Part shown: in pieces, positions 1 through 6,021 of the stretch
Numbering within the stretch: position 1 is the stretch's first letter
Layout of the letters: every line of letters starts with the position of its first letter
Origin: DASYSA01 sp036003885
GTDB lineage: Bacteria > Acidobacteriota > Blastocatellia > UBA7656
Assembly (NCBI GenBank): GCA_036003885.1
Contig: DASYSA010000736.1
Span: 1-6,077, forward strand
Reading direction: 5' to 3'
Length of the DNA stretch: 6,077 bases
Notes under the pieces: model-generated
What the model was told of the DNA's origin: nothing
Seen by the model: only the letters and a program-made list of their open reading frames with translations
The model's database searches: none
Translations under genes and position numbers: made by a program

Positions 1-84
1 CCACCGCTTACAGACGCTGAAGTAGAAGCGGAAATTGCTGCAGCTCGTCAAACCCGTAATACTCCTGATGCGAGTCGTCGCTGA
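1..84 (+). CDS. Probable antitoxin, C-terminal end only (5' end outside window)
   Basis: An open frame enters from the left edge and ends at TGA 82-84, giving 27 residues that end in ...NTPDASRR. The visible part is acidic and Ala-rich, with a stretch reading LTDAEVEAEIAAAR, which looks like the helical tail of a small type II antitoxin. It overlaps the start of the PIN toxin gene by 17 bases, the usual antitoxin-first, coupled arrangement. The DNA-binding N-terminus is not in the window, so the antitoxin class (AbrB/MazE-like, RHH or Phd-like) cannot be assigned. The role rests on position and tail composition, not on a recognised domain. Confidence 0.6.
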   Translation, partial: PPLTDAEVEAEIAAARQTRNTPDASRR

Positions 85-484
85 CACAAACATAATTGTT
101 TCCGGCTTGCTTTGGCGAGGAAATCCCCGGCGGGTCTTAGATGCTGCCCGGGATGGCATCATCGAACTGTTTACCAGTGCTGTGCTGCTTGATGAGTTAG
201 AAGCTGTCTTGAGTCGAGAGAAGTTTTCTCAGCGGCTCGCAAAAGCGAATGTTACCGCTCATGAGTTGGTAATGGGGTATGCAGTTCTGGCAACGCTGAT
301 TGAGGTGGAAACGGTTGAGCCGGTCATCCTTGCCGACCCTGACGACGATGCGGTGTTGGCCTGTGCCTTGGCTGGTGAATGCAACGTTATCACGTCTGGG
401 GATAGTCATTTGTTGGACTTGAAGGAATACCGGAGCATTCGCATTCTAACGGCGGCTGAAATGCTTGGAGATCTTTTCCTATGA
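68..484 (+). CDS. PIN-domain toxin (putative ribonuclease of a type II TA pair, COG1569-like)
   Basis: A protein of 138 residues covering one complete PIN domain. PIN toxins are Mg2+-dependent ribonucleases whose active site is a cluster of acidic residues. Those acids are visible: D6 in the N-terminal VVADTN strand, E43 in LLDELEAVL, the D92-D94 cluster in ADPDDDAVLACAL, and D112 in TSGDSHLL. The SGLLW...GNPRRVL opening and the DPDDD...TSGD ending fit the 'putative toxin, PIN family' group. The ATG at 68 was chosen because the protein then begins just before the first catalytic strand and the gene overlaps the upstream antitoxin frame; a TTG at 35 would add 11 non-conserved residues. No clear Shine-Dalgarno precedes 68, so translation is probably coupled to the antitoxin. 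It looks intact. Its RNA target is unknown. Confidence 0.85.
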   Translation: MRVVADTNIIVSGLLWRGNPRRVLDAARDGIIELFTSAVLLDELEAVLSREKFSQRLAKANVTAHELVMGYAVLATLIEVETVEPVILADPDDDAVLACALAGECNVITSGDSHLLDLKEYRSIRILTAAEMLGDLFL

Positions 485-579
485 GAGGACCCCGATTTCA
501 TCCACGCCGCGCCGAACTCTCGATGCAGCGGGGCGCGACATCGCCTTCAACCTGAGTGCATTCTCTGAGACCACCTTGT

Positions 580-608
580 TTGACACCCTTCAAACCCCGT
601 TCTAAAAT
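580..608 (+). promoter_or_regulatory. Predicted sigma70-type promoter of the tol-pal operon
   Basis: TTGACA at 580-585 is a perfect -35 box. It is followed by a 17-base spacer and TAAAAT at 603-608, which matches the -10 consensus at five of six positions. A transcript would start near 615, leaving a leader of about 25-30 bases before the tolQ start at 642. It lies in the only gap between the TA module and tolQ and points into the operon. The prediction comes from sequence only; no operator-like palindrome was seen around it. Confidence 0.7.
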
Positions 609-627
609 CAACTCGTCGTTTACAAGT

Positions 628-633
628 GAGGAG
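628..633 (+). promoter_or_regulatory. Shine-Dalgarno that decides the TTG start of tolQ
   Basis: GAGGAG ends 8 bases before TTG 642-644, ideal spacing. The next in-frame ATG lies at residue 167, inside a transmembrane segment, so this site and the TTG are the best explanation for translation of full-length TolQ. Confidence 0.7.
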
Positions 634-641
634 ATCCAGCA

Positions 642-1361
642 TTGACCTTAGCTTTGGGCTTCACTCTGTCTTTGATTCAATCTGCACAACCTCAGGCAAG
701 CACACTCGCAGATCTGCTCTTGCGCGCAAGCCCAATCGCTAAAATCGTCCTCGCCCTCCTGGCAATCTTCTCGCTCGCCTCGTGGACCATCATATTCACC
801 AAATGGAGAGCCCTCAGAAGCGCCGAAAGAGCTACCAAAGACTTCCTCTCCCGCTTCCGCAGCCGGGCCAAACTCTCCGATGTCTACATCGACTCTGAGA
901 CCTCCAACGCCAGCCCTCTTGCCAGAGTGTTCCTGGCCGGCTACGAGGAGATTACCAGTCAGATCGGAGAAGGCTCACGCGAGGTCCGAAGCATCGAGGC
1001 AATCAGCCGCGTCCTTCAATCAGCCTCTATCGCGGAAGTCACACAATTGGAACGCAGCCTGAGCTGGCTCGCGACAACTGCGAACGCCTCGCCATTCATC
1101 GGACTATTCGGCACGGTGGTCGGAATCGTCATCGCCTTCATGGGACTGAGCGGAGCGTCGGCATCGTCGATTCAGGCCGTAGCTCCCGGAATCGCCGAAG
1201 CCCTGATCGCGACTGCCGCCGGCATAGGCGCGGCCGTGCCCGCTGCGATCTTTTACAACTACTTCTTGAACAGGGTAAAGCTGCTGACGGCTACGATGGA
1301 CCGCTTCACGCTCGAACTGCTGAATCTGGTCGAGCACCACTACGTCAGAGCTGACATGTAG
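642..1361 (+). CDS. tolQ: TolQ, inner-membrane motor subunit of Tol-Pal (TolQ/ExbB/MotA family)
   Basis: A protein of 239 residues, close to the 230 of E. coli TolQ. With TolR it forms the proton channel that energises TolA for outer-membrane constriction during division. Three membrane segments are seen: about 34-54, 148-169 and 184-208, with a large cytoplasmic loop after the first. The family core is clear: GLFGTVVGI (154-162) and GIAEALIATAAGIGAAVP (183-200). T158, E186 and T191 keep the spacing (28, then 5) of the functional T148, E176 and T181 of E. coli ExbB. The start is TTG with a strong Shine-Dalgarno. It is the first gene of the operon, 20 bases ahead of tolR. ExbB or MotA-like paralogues are possible by sequence alone, but tolB and pal downstream settle it as TolQ. 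Confidence 0.93.
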   Translation: MTLALGFTLSLIQSAQPQASTLADLLLRASPIAKIVLALLAIFSLASWTIIFTKWRALRSAERATKDFLSRFRSRAKLSDVYIDSETSNASPLARVFLAGYEEITSQIGEGSREVRSIEAISRVLQSASIAEVTQLERSLSWLATTANASPFIGLFGTVVGIVIAFMGLSGASASSIQAVAPGIAEALIATAAGIGAAVPAAIFYNYFLNRVKLLTATMDRFTLELLNLVEHHYVRADM

Positions 1362-1381
1362 CCGCCTTCGAGAGCTGAGCC

Positions 1382-1816
1382 ATGGCCTTCACTGATCATC
1401 GCGGACGCACGCAGCCGTCATTGGCCGAGATAAACGTCACTCCTCTCGTCGATGTGATGCTCGTTCTGCTGGTGATCTTCATGGTCACAGCGCCGATCCT
1501 GCAGACCGGCATCGACGTCAATTTGCCTAAGACTCGTGAGAGCCGCACCGAACAGCCGAACCCGAAATCGGTGGTCGTCAGCATCGACAAAGATGGCAAC
1601 ATCTATCTGAGCACTCGCGTTGAAGCCAAACAGGTCAATGTCAATGACCTTCCAGAATTGCTCAAGACGACTCTCGGAGAGTCGGGTGAGCGCAAGGTCT
1701 ACGTCAGAGGCGACGGCGACACGCCTTATCGCATCATCGCCTACGTCCTCGACATAGCCAAACAAGCAGGCGCCGACGTGAGCCTGGTAACCGAACCGAC
1801 CGTGAAGAAGAGATGA
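1382..1816 (+). CDS. tolR: TolR, inner-membrane motor subunit of Tol-Pal (ExbD/TolR family)
   Basis: A protein of 144 residues, nearly the length of E. coli TolR (142). A short cytoplasmic N-terminus leads into the signature INVTPLVDVMLVLLVIFMV, a single membrane helix of about residues 22-39. D24 sits where the essential proton-carrying Asp of TolR (D23) and ExbD (D25) lies. The rest is the periplasmic ExbD-like domain, including the KVYVRGDGDTPYRIIAYV stretch and ending in a basic tail. The gene begins 20 bases after tolQ with only a weak purine-rich site, suggesting coupled translation, and its TGA overlaps the next ATG as ATGA. Confidence 0.93.
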   Translation: MAFTDHRGRTQPSLAEINVTPLVDVMLVLLVIFMVTAPILQTGIDVNLPKTRESRTEQPNPKSVVVSIDKDGNIYLSTRVEAKQVNVNDLPELLKTTLGESGERKVYVRGDGDTPYRIIAYVLDIAKQAGADVSLVTEPTVKKR

Positions 1817-2673
1817 GCGAGTTCATAACATTCAAACGCGATACAGGTGCGCGCCGTCGCTCATCGCCATTCGGGGCCGCCCTGTCAATTCTGATGCACG
1901 CGGCAGTCGCGGTCGCTCTCTTCCTTGGATTCCAGGGGACCACGCTCCAGATCGTCGCAGCGGGTCCGGGCGAGGGCGGAGAAGGCGGAGGGGGATCGAT
2001 TGAAGTCGGAGTTGCTGACCCTTCCTCGATCCTCGGGTTCGCAAAGCCAAAACCGGTCTCATTCGTCGGCAACGAAAACAACGCCGTCAATAATGCGCGG
2101 CTCGAAACAGCTCGCCGCGAGAACGAGGCTCCTGAAGACGTACTCCCCAGCACCGATCGAGATCGCCCGAGCCCAGATGCAGTCAAGACCGACCGCCCGG
2201 TGGCCAATCAGCAGGAACGCATTTTCACGGGTAAAGAAGAGCGTGGCGGGTCCGCCTCTCAAACCGCCCAGGTGGGGAGAAGCTTCGGCAGCCCGTCGCC
2301 TGCGCTGCTTGGCGGGGTCGGTCTCGGCTCCGGAGGCGGATTGGGCGGCGGAACCGGACTGCCCGGCGGCTCTGAATATGGCAGAAGAATTCAAGCGATT
2401 CTCAGCCGAAACTACACGCCGCCCGCGGTTGAGAACGAGAATGTTCAATACGTGATCATTTTGGTTCGAATCTCGCGTGATGGGAGCATCCTGTCGGTGT
2501 CGAACGGTCGCGTCTCCCCGGCATACATGAAACAGAGGAGCCCGCTGGCGATTGTCAACAACGCAGCCGAGCGCGCAGTCCTCGCTGCTAACCCTCTGCC
2601 GCCCTTCCCTGCCGGCTTTCTTACCGGAGTCCAGGAAGCGGTTGCAGAAGTCTGGTTCCGTTACCCAAAATGA
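1813..2673 (+). CDS. tolA: TolA-like TonB-family periplasmic linker protein
   Basis: A protein of 286 residues with TolA/TonB architecture. A basic cytoplasmic N-terminus (RDTGARRR) precedes one membrane anchor at about 20-40, containing a His (H28, SILMHAAVAVAL) as in TonB/TolA anchors, where it contacts the motor. A long low-complexity periplasmic linker follows, with Gly-rich parts at 51-62 and 166-187. The C-terminal domain (about 188-286, YGRRIQAILSRNYTPP...AVAEVWFRYPK) resembles the TonB/TolA C-terminal fold, including the VRISRDGSI strand and a PLPPFP motif. It lacks the long Ala/Lys/Glu helix of E. coli TolA (421 residues). The start overlaps the tolR stop by 4 bases. Position between tolR and tolB makes TolA the functional assignment; by sequence it could equally be called an energy transducer TonB. 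Confidence 0.82.
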   Translation: MSEFITFKRDTGARRRSSPFGAALSILMHAAVAVALFLGFQGTTLQIVAAGPGEGGEGGGGSIEVGVADPSSILGFAKPKPVSFVGNENNAVNNARLETARRENEAPEDVLPSTDRDRPSPDAVKTDRPVANQQERIFTGKEERGGSASQTAQVGRSFGSPSPALLGGVGLGSGGGLGGGTGLPGGSEYGRRIQAILSRNYTPPAVENENVQYVIILVRISRDGSILSVSNGRVSPAYMKQRSPLAIVNNAAERAVLAANPLPPFPAGFLTGVQEAVAEVWFRYPK

Positions 2674-2692
2674 ATCCTCGAACTGGCAGTCT

Positions 2693-3997
2693 ATGAAGAT
2701 CATCAGGTTCTACGTAATCATCATTGTTTTGGCGATTGTCTCCGCGACCGCCTCGAGCTTCGCTCAGCAGGACCCGCCGCCCGCACAGGATGACCTCAAG
2801 AAGCAGATCGGCACAATCATCGTGACTCCCGGCAATGGGCCGAATCTCGCGGTGGCTGACTTCGTTGGGCGTTCGGCCGGACTGGATGCCGCCGTGAGCA
2901 GCTTCAACCAGGTGCTGTGGGCCGACCTCGACTTCGCCGCTGTGAGTGGGCTGGTCGGCAAAAGCCTGAACCCCAGGGGTCTGCTGCCCGATCCCGCATC
3001 GCTCAACTATGGTGACTGGAGTGCCGATCCGGTCAAGGCCGACTACGTTGCGTTCGGCAACCTGCAGAATAGCAACGGTATGATTGCGGACACCTACCTG
3101 TTCGATGTTAAGACCAAACAGCAACTGATCGCCTCGCGCCACACAGGAGACCCGCGTCGCATGGCACACGAGTTCGCTGACGAAATAGTGAAGCTCCTGA
3201 CCGGACGTGACGGTATCGCAACATCCAAGATCGCCTGGGTTGGCGGCGATGCGATATCGGTCATGGACTACGATGGCTTTAATCGGCGGGGCTTTGCCAG
3301 TGACGGCCCATACGTTCGCTTTCCCCAGTTCTCACCGGACGGCCGCTACCTGGCATACGTGAGCTACAAGTCCGGGGTGCCTAACATCGTTGTGCGCTCT
3401 GATAGCGGCGCGCTTGTGGGAGGCACTAACTTCACCTCGACGACCTCCTCACCAGCCATCTCACCAAGCGGACAGCTTGCGTTCAGCTCGGCGATGGGAG
3501 GGGACGGCTCGATGGAGATCTATGTTTCGAACCTCGACGGTTCAAATGCGAGGAGGCTCACGCGGACGAGTAAGGCAGTCAACATCTCGCCGCGTTGGAA
3601 TCCGCGCACGGGACGAGAGATCGCTTTCATCAGCGATCGGGGCGGCTCACCACAGATCTACGTAATGGACGTAAGCGGGTCAAATCAGCGTCCCCTGGCG
3701 GCACGGGGAGGGCATGCCGATTCGCCTTCCTGGTCACCCGACGGGCGATACATCGCATTCACCTACGGCGGAGCGGGGAGCTTTCAGATATTCGTTTCGG
3801 ACATAGCCTCGGGGCAGCTTCTTCAATTGACCTCGCACGGAAGGAATGAGAGCCCAACGTGGTCGCCGGACGGACGGCATCTGGCCTTTCAATCAAACAG
3901 GTCAGGCAGGTGGGAGATATGGCAGATGCACATTGATGGCAGCGGTCAGCGTCAGCTTACGAAAGGCGGGGGCAAGCTGCCAACCTGGGCGAAGTGA
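2693..3997 (+). CDS. tolB: TolB, periplasmic beta-propeller protein of Tol-Pal
   Basis: A protein of 434 residues, matching the family length (430 in E. coli). TolB is a soluble periplasmic protein that binds Pal and is engaged by TolA. A signal peptide is evident at 1-24 (MKIIRFYVIIIVLAIV..., probable cleavage SSFA|QQ). The N-terminal TolB domain covers about 36-173. It is followed by WD40-like PD40 blades whose SPDG-type motifs lie near 214, 257, 303, 348 and 391, 43-46 residues apart; a less regular blade near 180-205 would complete a six-bladed propeller. The ATG at 2693 was chosen because it opens the signal peptide; the longer frame from 2552 would add 47 residues inside the upstream gene. 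It starts 19 bases after the tolA stop with no strong Shine-Dalgarno. The repeat element follows the stop within 5 bases. Confidence 0.95.
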   Translation: MKIIRFYVIIIVLAIVSATASSFAQQDPPPAQDDLKKQIGTIIVTPGNGPNLAVADFVGRSAGLDAAVSSFNQVLWADLDFAAVSGLVGKSLNPRGLLPDPASLNYGDWSADPVKADYVAFGNLQNSNGMIADTYLFDVKTKQQLIASRHTGDPRRMAHEFADEIVKLLTGRDGIATSKIAWVGGDAISVMDYDGFNRRGFASDGPYVRFPQFSPDGRYLAYVSYKSGVPNIVVRSDSGALVGGTNFTSTTSSPAISPSGQLAFSSAMGGDGSMEIYVSNLDGSNARRLTRTSKAVNISPRWNPRTGREIAFISDRGGSPQIYVMDVSGSNQRPLAARGGHADSPSWSPDGRYIAFTYGGAGSFQIFVSDIASGQLLQLTSHGRNESPTWSPDGRHLAFQSNRSGRWEIWQMHIDGSGQRQLTKGGGKLPTWAK

Positions 3998-4002
3998 AAA
4001 AA

Positions 4003-4094
4003 CGTTTTACGTTTTGCGTTTTACGTTTTACGTTTTGTGGACCGCTGAACTACAAGGACGTGAACGTAAAACGTGAAACGTAAAACGTAAAACC
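4003..4094 (+). repeat. Intergenic heptamer inverted-repeat element 1 (tolB-pal gap)
   Basis: The left arm at 4003-4037 is five uninterrupted heptamers CGTTTTR (R = A,G,A,A,G). The right arm at 4067-4094 is four units of the inverse, YAAAACG-like, with one TGAAACG variant and a last base changed to C. Bases 4005-4034 pair with 4063-4092 at 28 of 30 positions around a 28-base loop; the two exceptions (4016 with 4081, 4022 with 4075) are G-T, so a + strand RNA could pair along the entire stem. There is no U-tract after the stem, so it is not a standard intrinsic terminator. It fills most of the 121-base gap between tolB and pal. Confidence 0.9.
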
Positions 4095-4102
4095 TCCCTA
4101 TG

Positions 4103-4110
4103 AAAGGAGA
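4103..4110 (+). promoter_or_regulatory. Strong Shine-Dalgarno of pal
   Basis: AAAGGAGA, with its AGGAG core ending 9 bases before the ATG at 4119. It lies just outside the repeat element. It selects 4119 over the ATG at 4100, which belongs to another frame. It is much stronger than the sites before tolR or tolB, consistent with Pal needing high, independent translation. Confidence 0.8.
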
Positions 4111-4118
4111 TTCTCAAA

Positions 4119-5102
4119 ATGGCAACCGTATCTCGAGCTCTTGTCGTTTCCTTGATCGCAGTTGTGCTCGCTGGAGCGTTCGGCTGCGCAAAGCCCAAAG
4201 TAAAGCTGCAAGTCTCGAAAGACAAGGTCCAACAGGGCGAGGATGTGCGCGTATCCTGGACCGCCGAGAATGCAAAAGACGTCACTCTCAACGGACAGTC
4301 GGTCGATCGCAAGAACGGCGCAAAAGTATTCCAGCCGGACAACACCACCACCTATGTCGCCGTGGCAAGGCGAGGCAAGAAAGAAGCGCGCGACACGAAG
4401 GTGGTCGCGGTTAGCGCCAGGCCCCCTCGTCCCTCCATCCGCATATCAACCGATCAGGACGCGATTCAGCAAGGGCAGAGCACCACTCTGCGCTGGACCT
4501 CGAATAACGCCGATACAGTCACTATTAACGATCTTGGCACCGTTCCGCCCTCAGGCTCGCGCGTGGTCAGCCCCTCACAATCCACGACCTACACCGCTAC
4601 CGCGACCGGGCTCGGGGGCACGGACTCCGCTTCGACACGCGTCAGTGTGACTGCAGACACCGGTGTTCCCGGCGACGTTACAAGCGAACGCCCGCGAACG
4701 ACCATTAACACAGCCATTGCAACGGTGTTTGGGCAGCGGGTGCAATCGATTTTCTTCGACTACAACCAGGCCGACCTGAGACCCGAGGCCAAAGACTTAC
4801 TTCGCCGCGCAGCCGACTGGCTTACGCAGGGGCCCAATCGCTCGATCGTCTTTCGCATTGAAGGCAACTGCGATCCTCGAGGAACCGAAGAGTACAACAT
4901 CGGACTTGGCGAGCGGCGCGCACAGGCAGCACGCGAGTTCCTTGTTTCGCTCGGGGTCGAGGCATCGAGAATGCAAACGGTGAGTTACGGGGAGGAGCGC
5001 GCAAGCGGAACATCCGAAGGGTCGCCTGAAATTCGGCCTTCATGGGCCTTTGACCGTCGCGACGCGTTCGTTTACATCAGCGGGGGGACGCCGCCACGAT
5101 AG
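4119..5102 (+). CDS. pal: Pal, peptidoglycan-associated lipoprotein with two Ig-like repeats
   Basis: A protein of 327 residues, well above the usual 170-180 for Pal. Pal sits in the outer membrane by its lipid anchor and binds peptidoglycan and TolB. A lipoprotein signal precedes C23 (AFGC, a somewhat degenerate lipobox); A24 rather than Asp fits outer-membrane sorting. Two Ig-like repeats follow (about 28-98 and 105-178), then a linker, then the OmpA-like domain (about 203-320): IFFDYNQADL, EGNCDPRGTEEYNIGLGERRAQA and VSYGEER. D252 and R267 match the spacing of the diaminopimelate-binding D271 and R286 of OmpA. The usual GH before T/C-D is GN here. The C-terminal WAFDRRDAFVYI corresponds to the W..NRR ending of Pal. 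Heptamer elements flank the gene on both sides. The OmpA domain plus operon context makes the identity secure; the job of the Ig-like part is unknown. Confidence 0.92.
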   Translation: MATVSRALVVSLIAVVLAGAFGCAKPKVKLQVSKDKVQQGEDVRVSWTAENAKDVTLNGQSVDRKNGAKVFQPDNTTTYVAVARRGKKEARDTKVVAVSARPPRPSIRISTDQDAIQQGQSTTLRWTSNNADTVTINDLGTVPPSGSRVVSPSQSTTYTATATGLGGTDSASTRVSVTADTGVPGDVTSERPRTTINTAIATVFGQRVQSIFFDYNQADLRPEAKDLLRRAADWLTQGPNRSIVFRIEGNCDPRGTEEYNIGLGERRAQAAREFLVSLGVEASRMQTVSYGEERASGTSEGSPEIRPSWAFDRRDAFVYISGGTPPR

Positions 5103-5110
5103 TAGGTTTA

Positions 5111-5201
5111 GCGTTTTACGTTTTACGTTTGGCGTTTTAGGTTGGCATTGTGGTTCCCGCATAGAGAGAACGTAAAACGTAAAACCTAAAACGCGAAACG
5201 C
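5111..5201 (+). repeat. Intergenic heptamer inverted-repeat element 2 (pal-cpoB gap)
   Basis: The left arm (5112-5139) has CGTTTTA, CGTTTTA, the variant CGTTTGG and CGTTTTA. The right arm (5173-5200) has four inverse units: TAAAACG, TAAAACC, TAAAACG and CGAAACG. Bases 5111-5143 pair with 5169-5201 at 27 of 33 positions around a 25-base loop; of the six exceptions two would be G-U in RNA. Because units repeat, other pairing registers exist, such as a perfect 12-base match of 5132-5143 with 5183-5194. It is more degenerate than element 1. It begins 8 bases after the pal stop and ends just before the cpoB Shine-Dalgarno. Confidence 0.88.
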
Positions 5202-5216
5202 TTAAGGGGGTTCGTT

Positions 5217-6014
5217 ATGTTGTCAAAGCTCACAATTGCCATCGTAGTGGTCCTGTCGCTGTTTGCCGGGCCGAGCACTTTCGCTCGAGGCGATCAGAAG
5301 GACAAAGACGCACAGGCTCAACTGAAGATCACGCTTGACGACCTGAAAGCCGAGGTAACGATCCTCGGGCGGCAGATCCGCACCATGCAGGAAGGCCTCG
5401 ACCGCAACAGCGGCCAGCTCAACGCACTGATCACTCAGGTCATCGACAACGTTAATGCGATCAAGCAGGCGCAGAGCCGCGTCTCCGAGAGCGCAGGCAG
5501 TGCGCTGTCAGAAGTGAACGGACTGGGCGAGCGATTGTCCGCAACGAATCAGAGAATCGACAGGTTGTCTGAACAGATGGCCGAATTGAAGAGGCTGGTC
5601 GAGAACCTGCCAAAGCTTCCCACCTTCACACAGATCACTCCGGGCAACCCCGACCAGCTCTTCGCGGCCGCATATGGGGACTATAGCCGCGGAAATTACG
5701 ACCTGGCCCAGAGCGAGTTTGCACAGTACGTTGAGACTTATCCCACGAGCGAGATGGCTGACAACGCCCAGTACTGGATCGGCGAGTGTCTGGCGGCAAA
5801 GCGTAAGTTCAGTGAAGCGATAGCCGAGTTGGATAAAGTCGCGATTCTGTTCCCGAAGGGCGATAAGGTTCCGATGGCTCGCTATAAGAAGGCCTTGATC
5901 CTGAAAGACAGCGGCCAACCCGATCTGGCGATGCTGGAGTTTCAGGCGATAATCAAGCTCTATCCCAGGAGCAATGAAGCGACGCTGGCGCGCCAGCAAC
6001 TCGGCGAGAGATAG
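5217..6014 (+). CDS. cpoB: CpoB (YbgF), periplasmic coiled-coil/TPR protein of Tol-Pal
   Basis: A protein of 265 residues, like E. coli CpoB (263). In E. coli CpoB interacts with TolA and PBP1B to coordinate peptidoglycan synthesis with outer-membrane constriction. A signal peptide covers about 1-23 (cleavage likely after STFA). A long coiled-coil region runs from about 32 to 131, rich in Gln, Glu, Leu and Ile heptads (LDDLKAEVTILGRQIRTM... to LSEQMAELKRLVENL), followed by a Pro-containing linker. The C-terminal domain (about 144-262) holds three TPR units starting near 145, 182 and 219: LFAAAYGDYSRGNYDLAQ, AQYWIGECLAAKRKFSEA and ARYKKALILKDSGQPDLA. Start: ATG preceded by AAGGGGG (5204-5210), 6 bases upstream. 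It is the last gene in view and is followed after 7 bases by another heptamer array. Confidence 0.92.
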   Translation: MLSKLTIAIVVVLSLFAGPSTFARGDQKDKDAQAQLKITLDDLKAEVTILGRQIRTMQEGLDRNSGQLNALITQVIDNVNAIKQAQSRVSESAGSALSEVNGLGERLSATNQRIDRLSEQMAELKRLVENLPKLPTFTQITPGNPDQLFAAAYGDYSRGNYDLAQSEFAQYVETYPTSEMADNAQYWIGECLAAKRKFSEAIAELDKVAILFPKGDKVPMARYKKALILKDSGQPDLAMLEFQAIIKLYPRSNEATLARQQLGER

Positions 6015-6021
6015 GGAGGAG

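Noticed and set aside
35..67. Upstream TTG start at 35 for the PIN gene
   Set aside because: Adds 11 residues before the first catalytic strand without a good ribosome site; ATG 68 fits the family and the antitoxin overlap better.
508..537. Possible terminator hairpin after the PIN gene (CGCGCC with GGCGCG)
   Set aside because: Only 6 bp with an 18-base loop and no T-tract; not enough to call a terminator.
481..555. 24-codon frame starting ATGA at the PIN stop
   Set aside because: No Shine-Dalgarno, Arg-rich non-descript product and no recognisable motif; likely chance.
2552..2692. Longer tolB reading frame starting at 2552
   Set aside because: It would add 47 polar residues before an obvious signal peptide and lies inside the TolA-like gene; the ATG at 2693 gives the normal TolB length.
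4003..4037. Promoter boxes within the T-rich heptamer arms
   Set aside because: The repeats give many TTTTAC/TTTTGC-like -35 matches by composition, but no convincing -10 at 16-18 bases was seen.
3846..4076. Frame on the + strand overlapping the end of tolB and running through element 1
   Set aside because: Its C-terminus (FYVLRFTFYVL) is just the translated heptamer repeat and the rest is out-of-frame tolB.
4003..4094. CRISPR array or intrinsic terminator for element 1
   Set aside because: The 7-base units are contiguous without unique spacers, which excludes CRISPR; the A/T-rich stem has no trailing T-run, and pal with a strong ribosome site follows directly.
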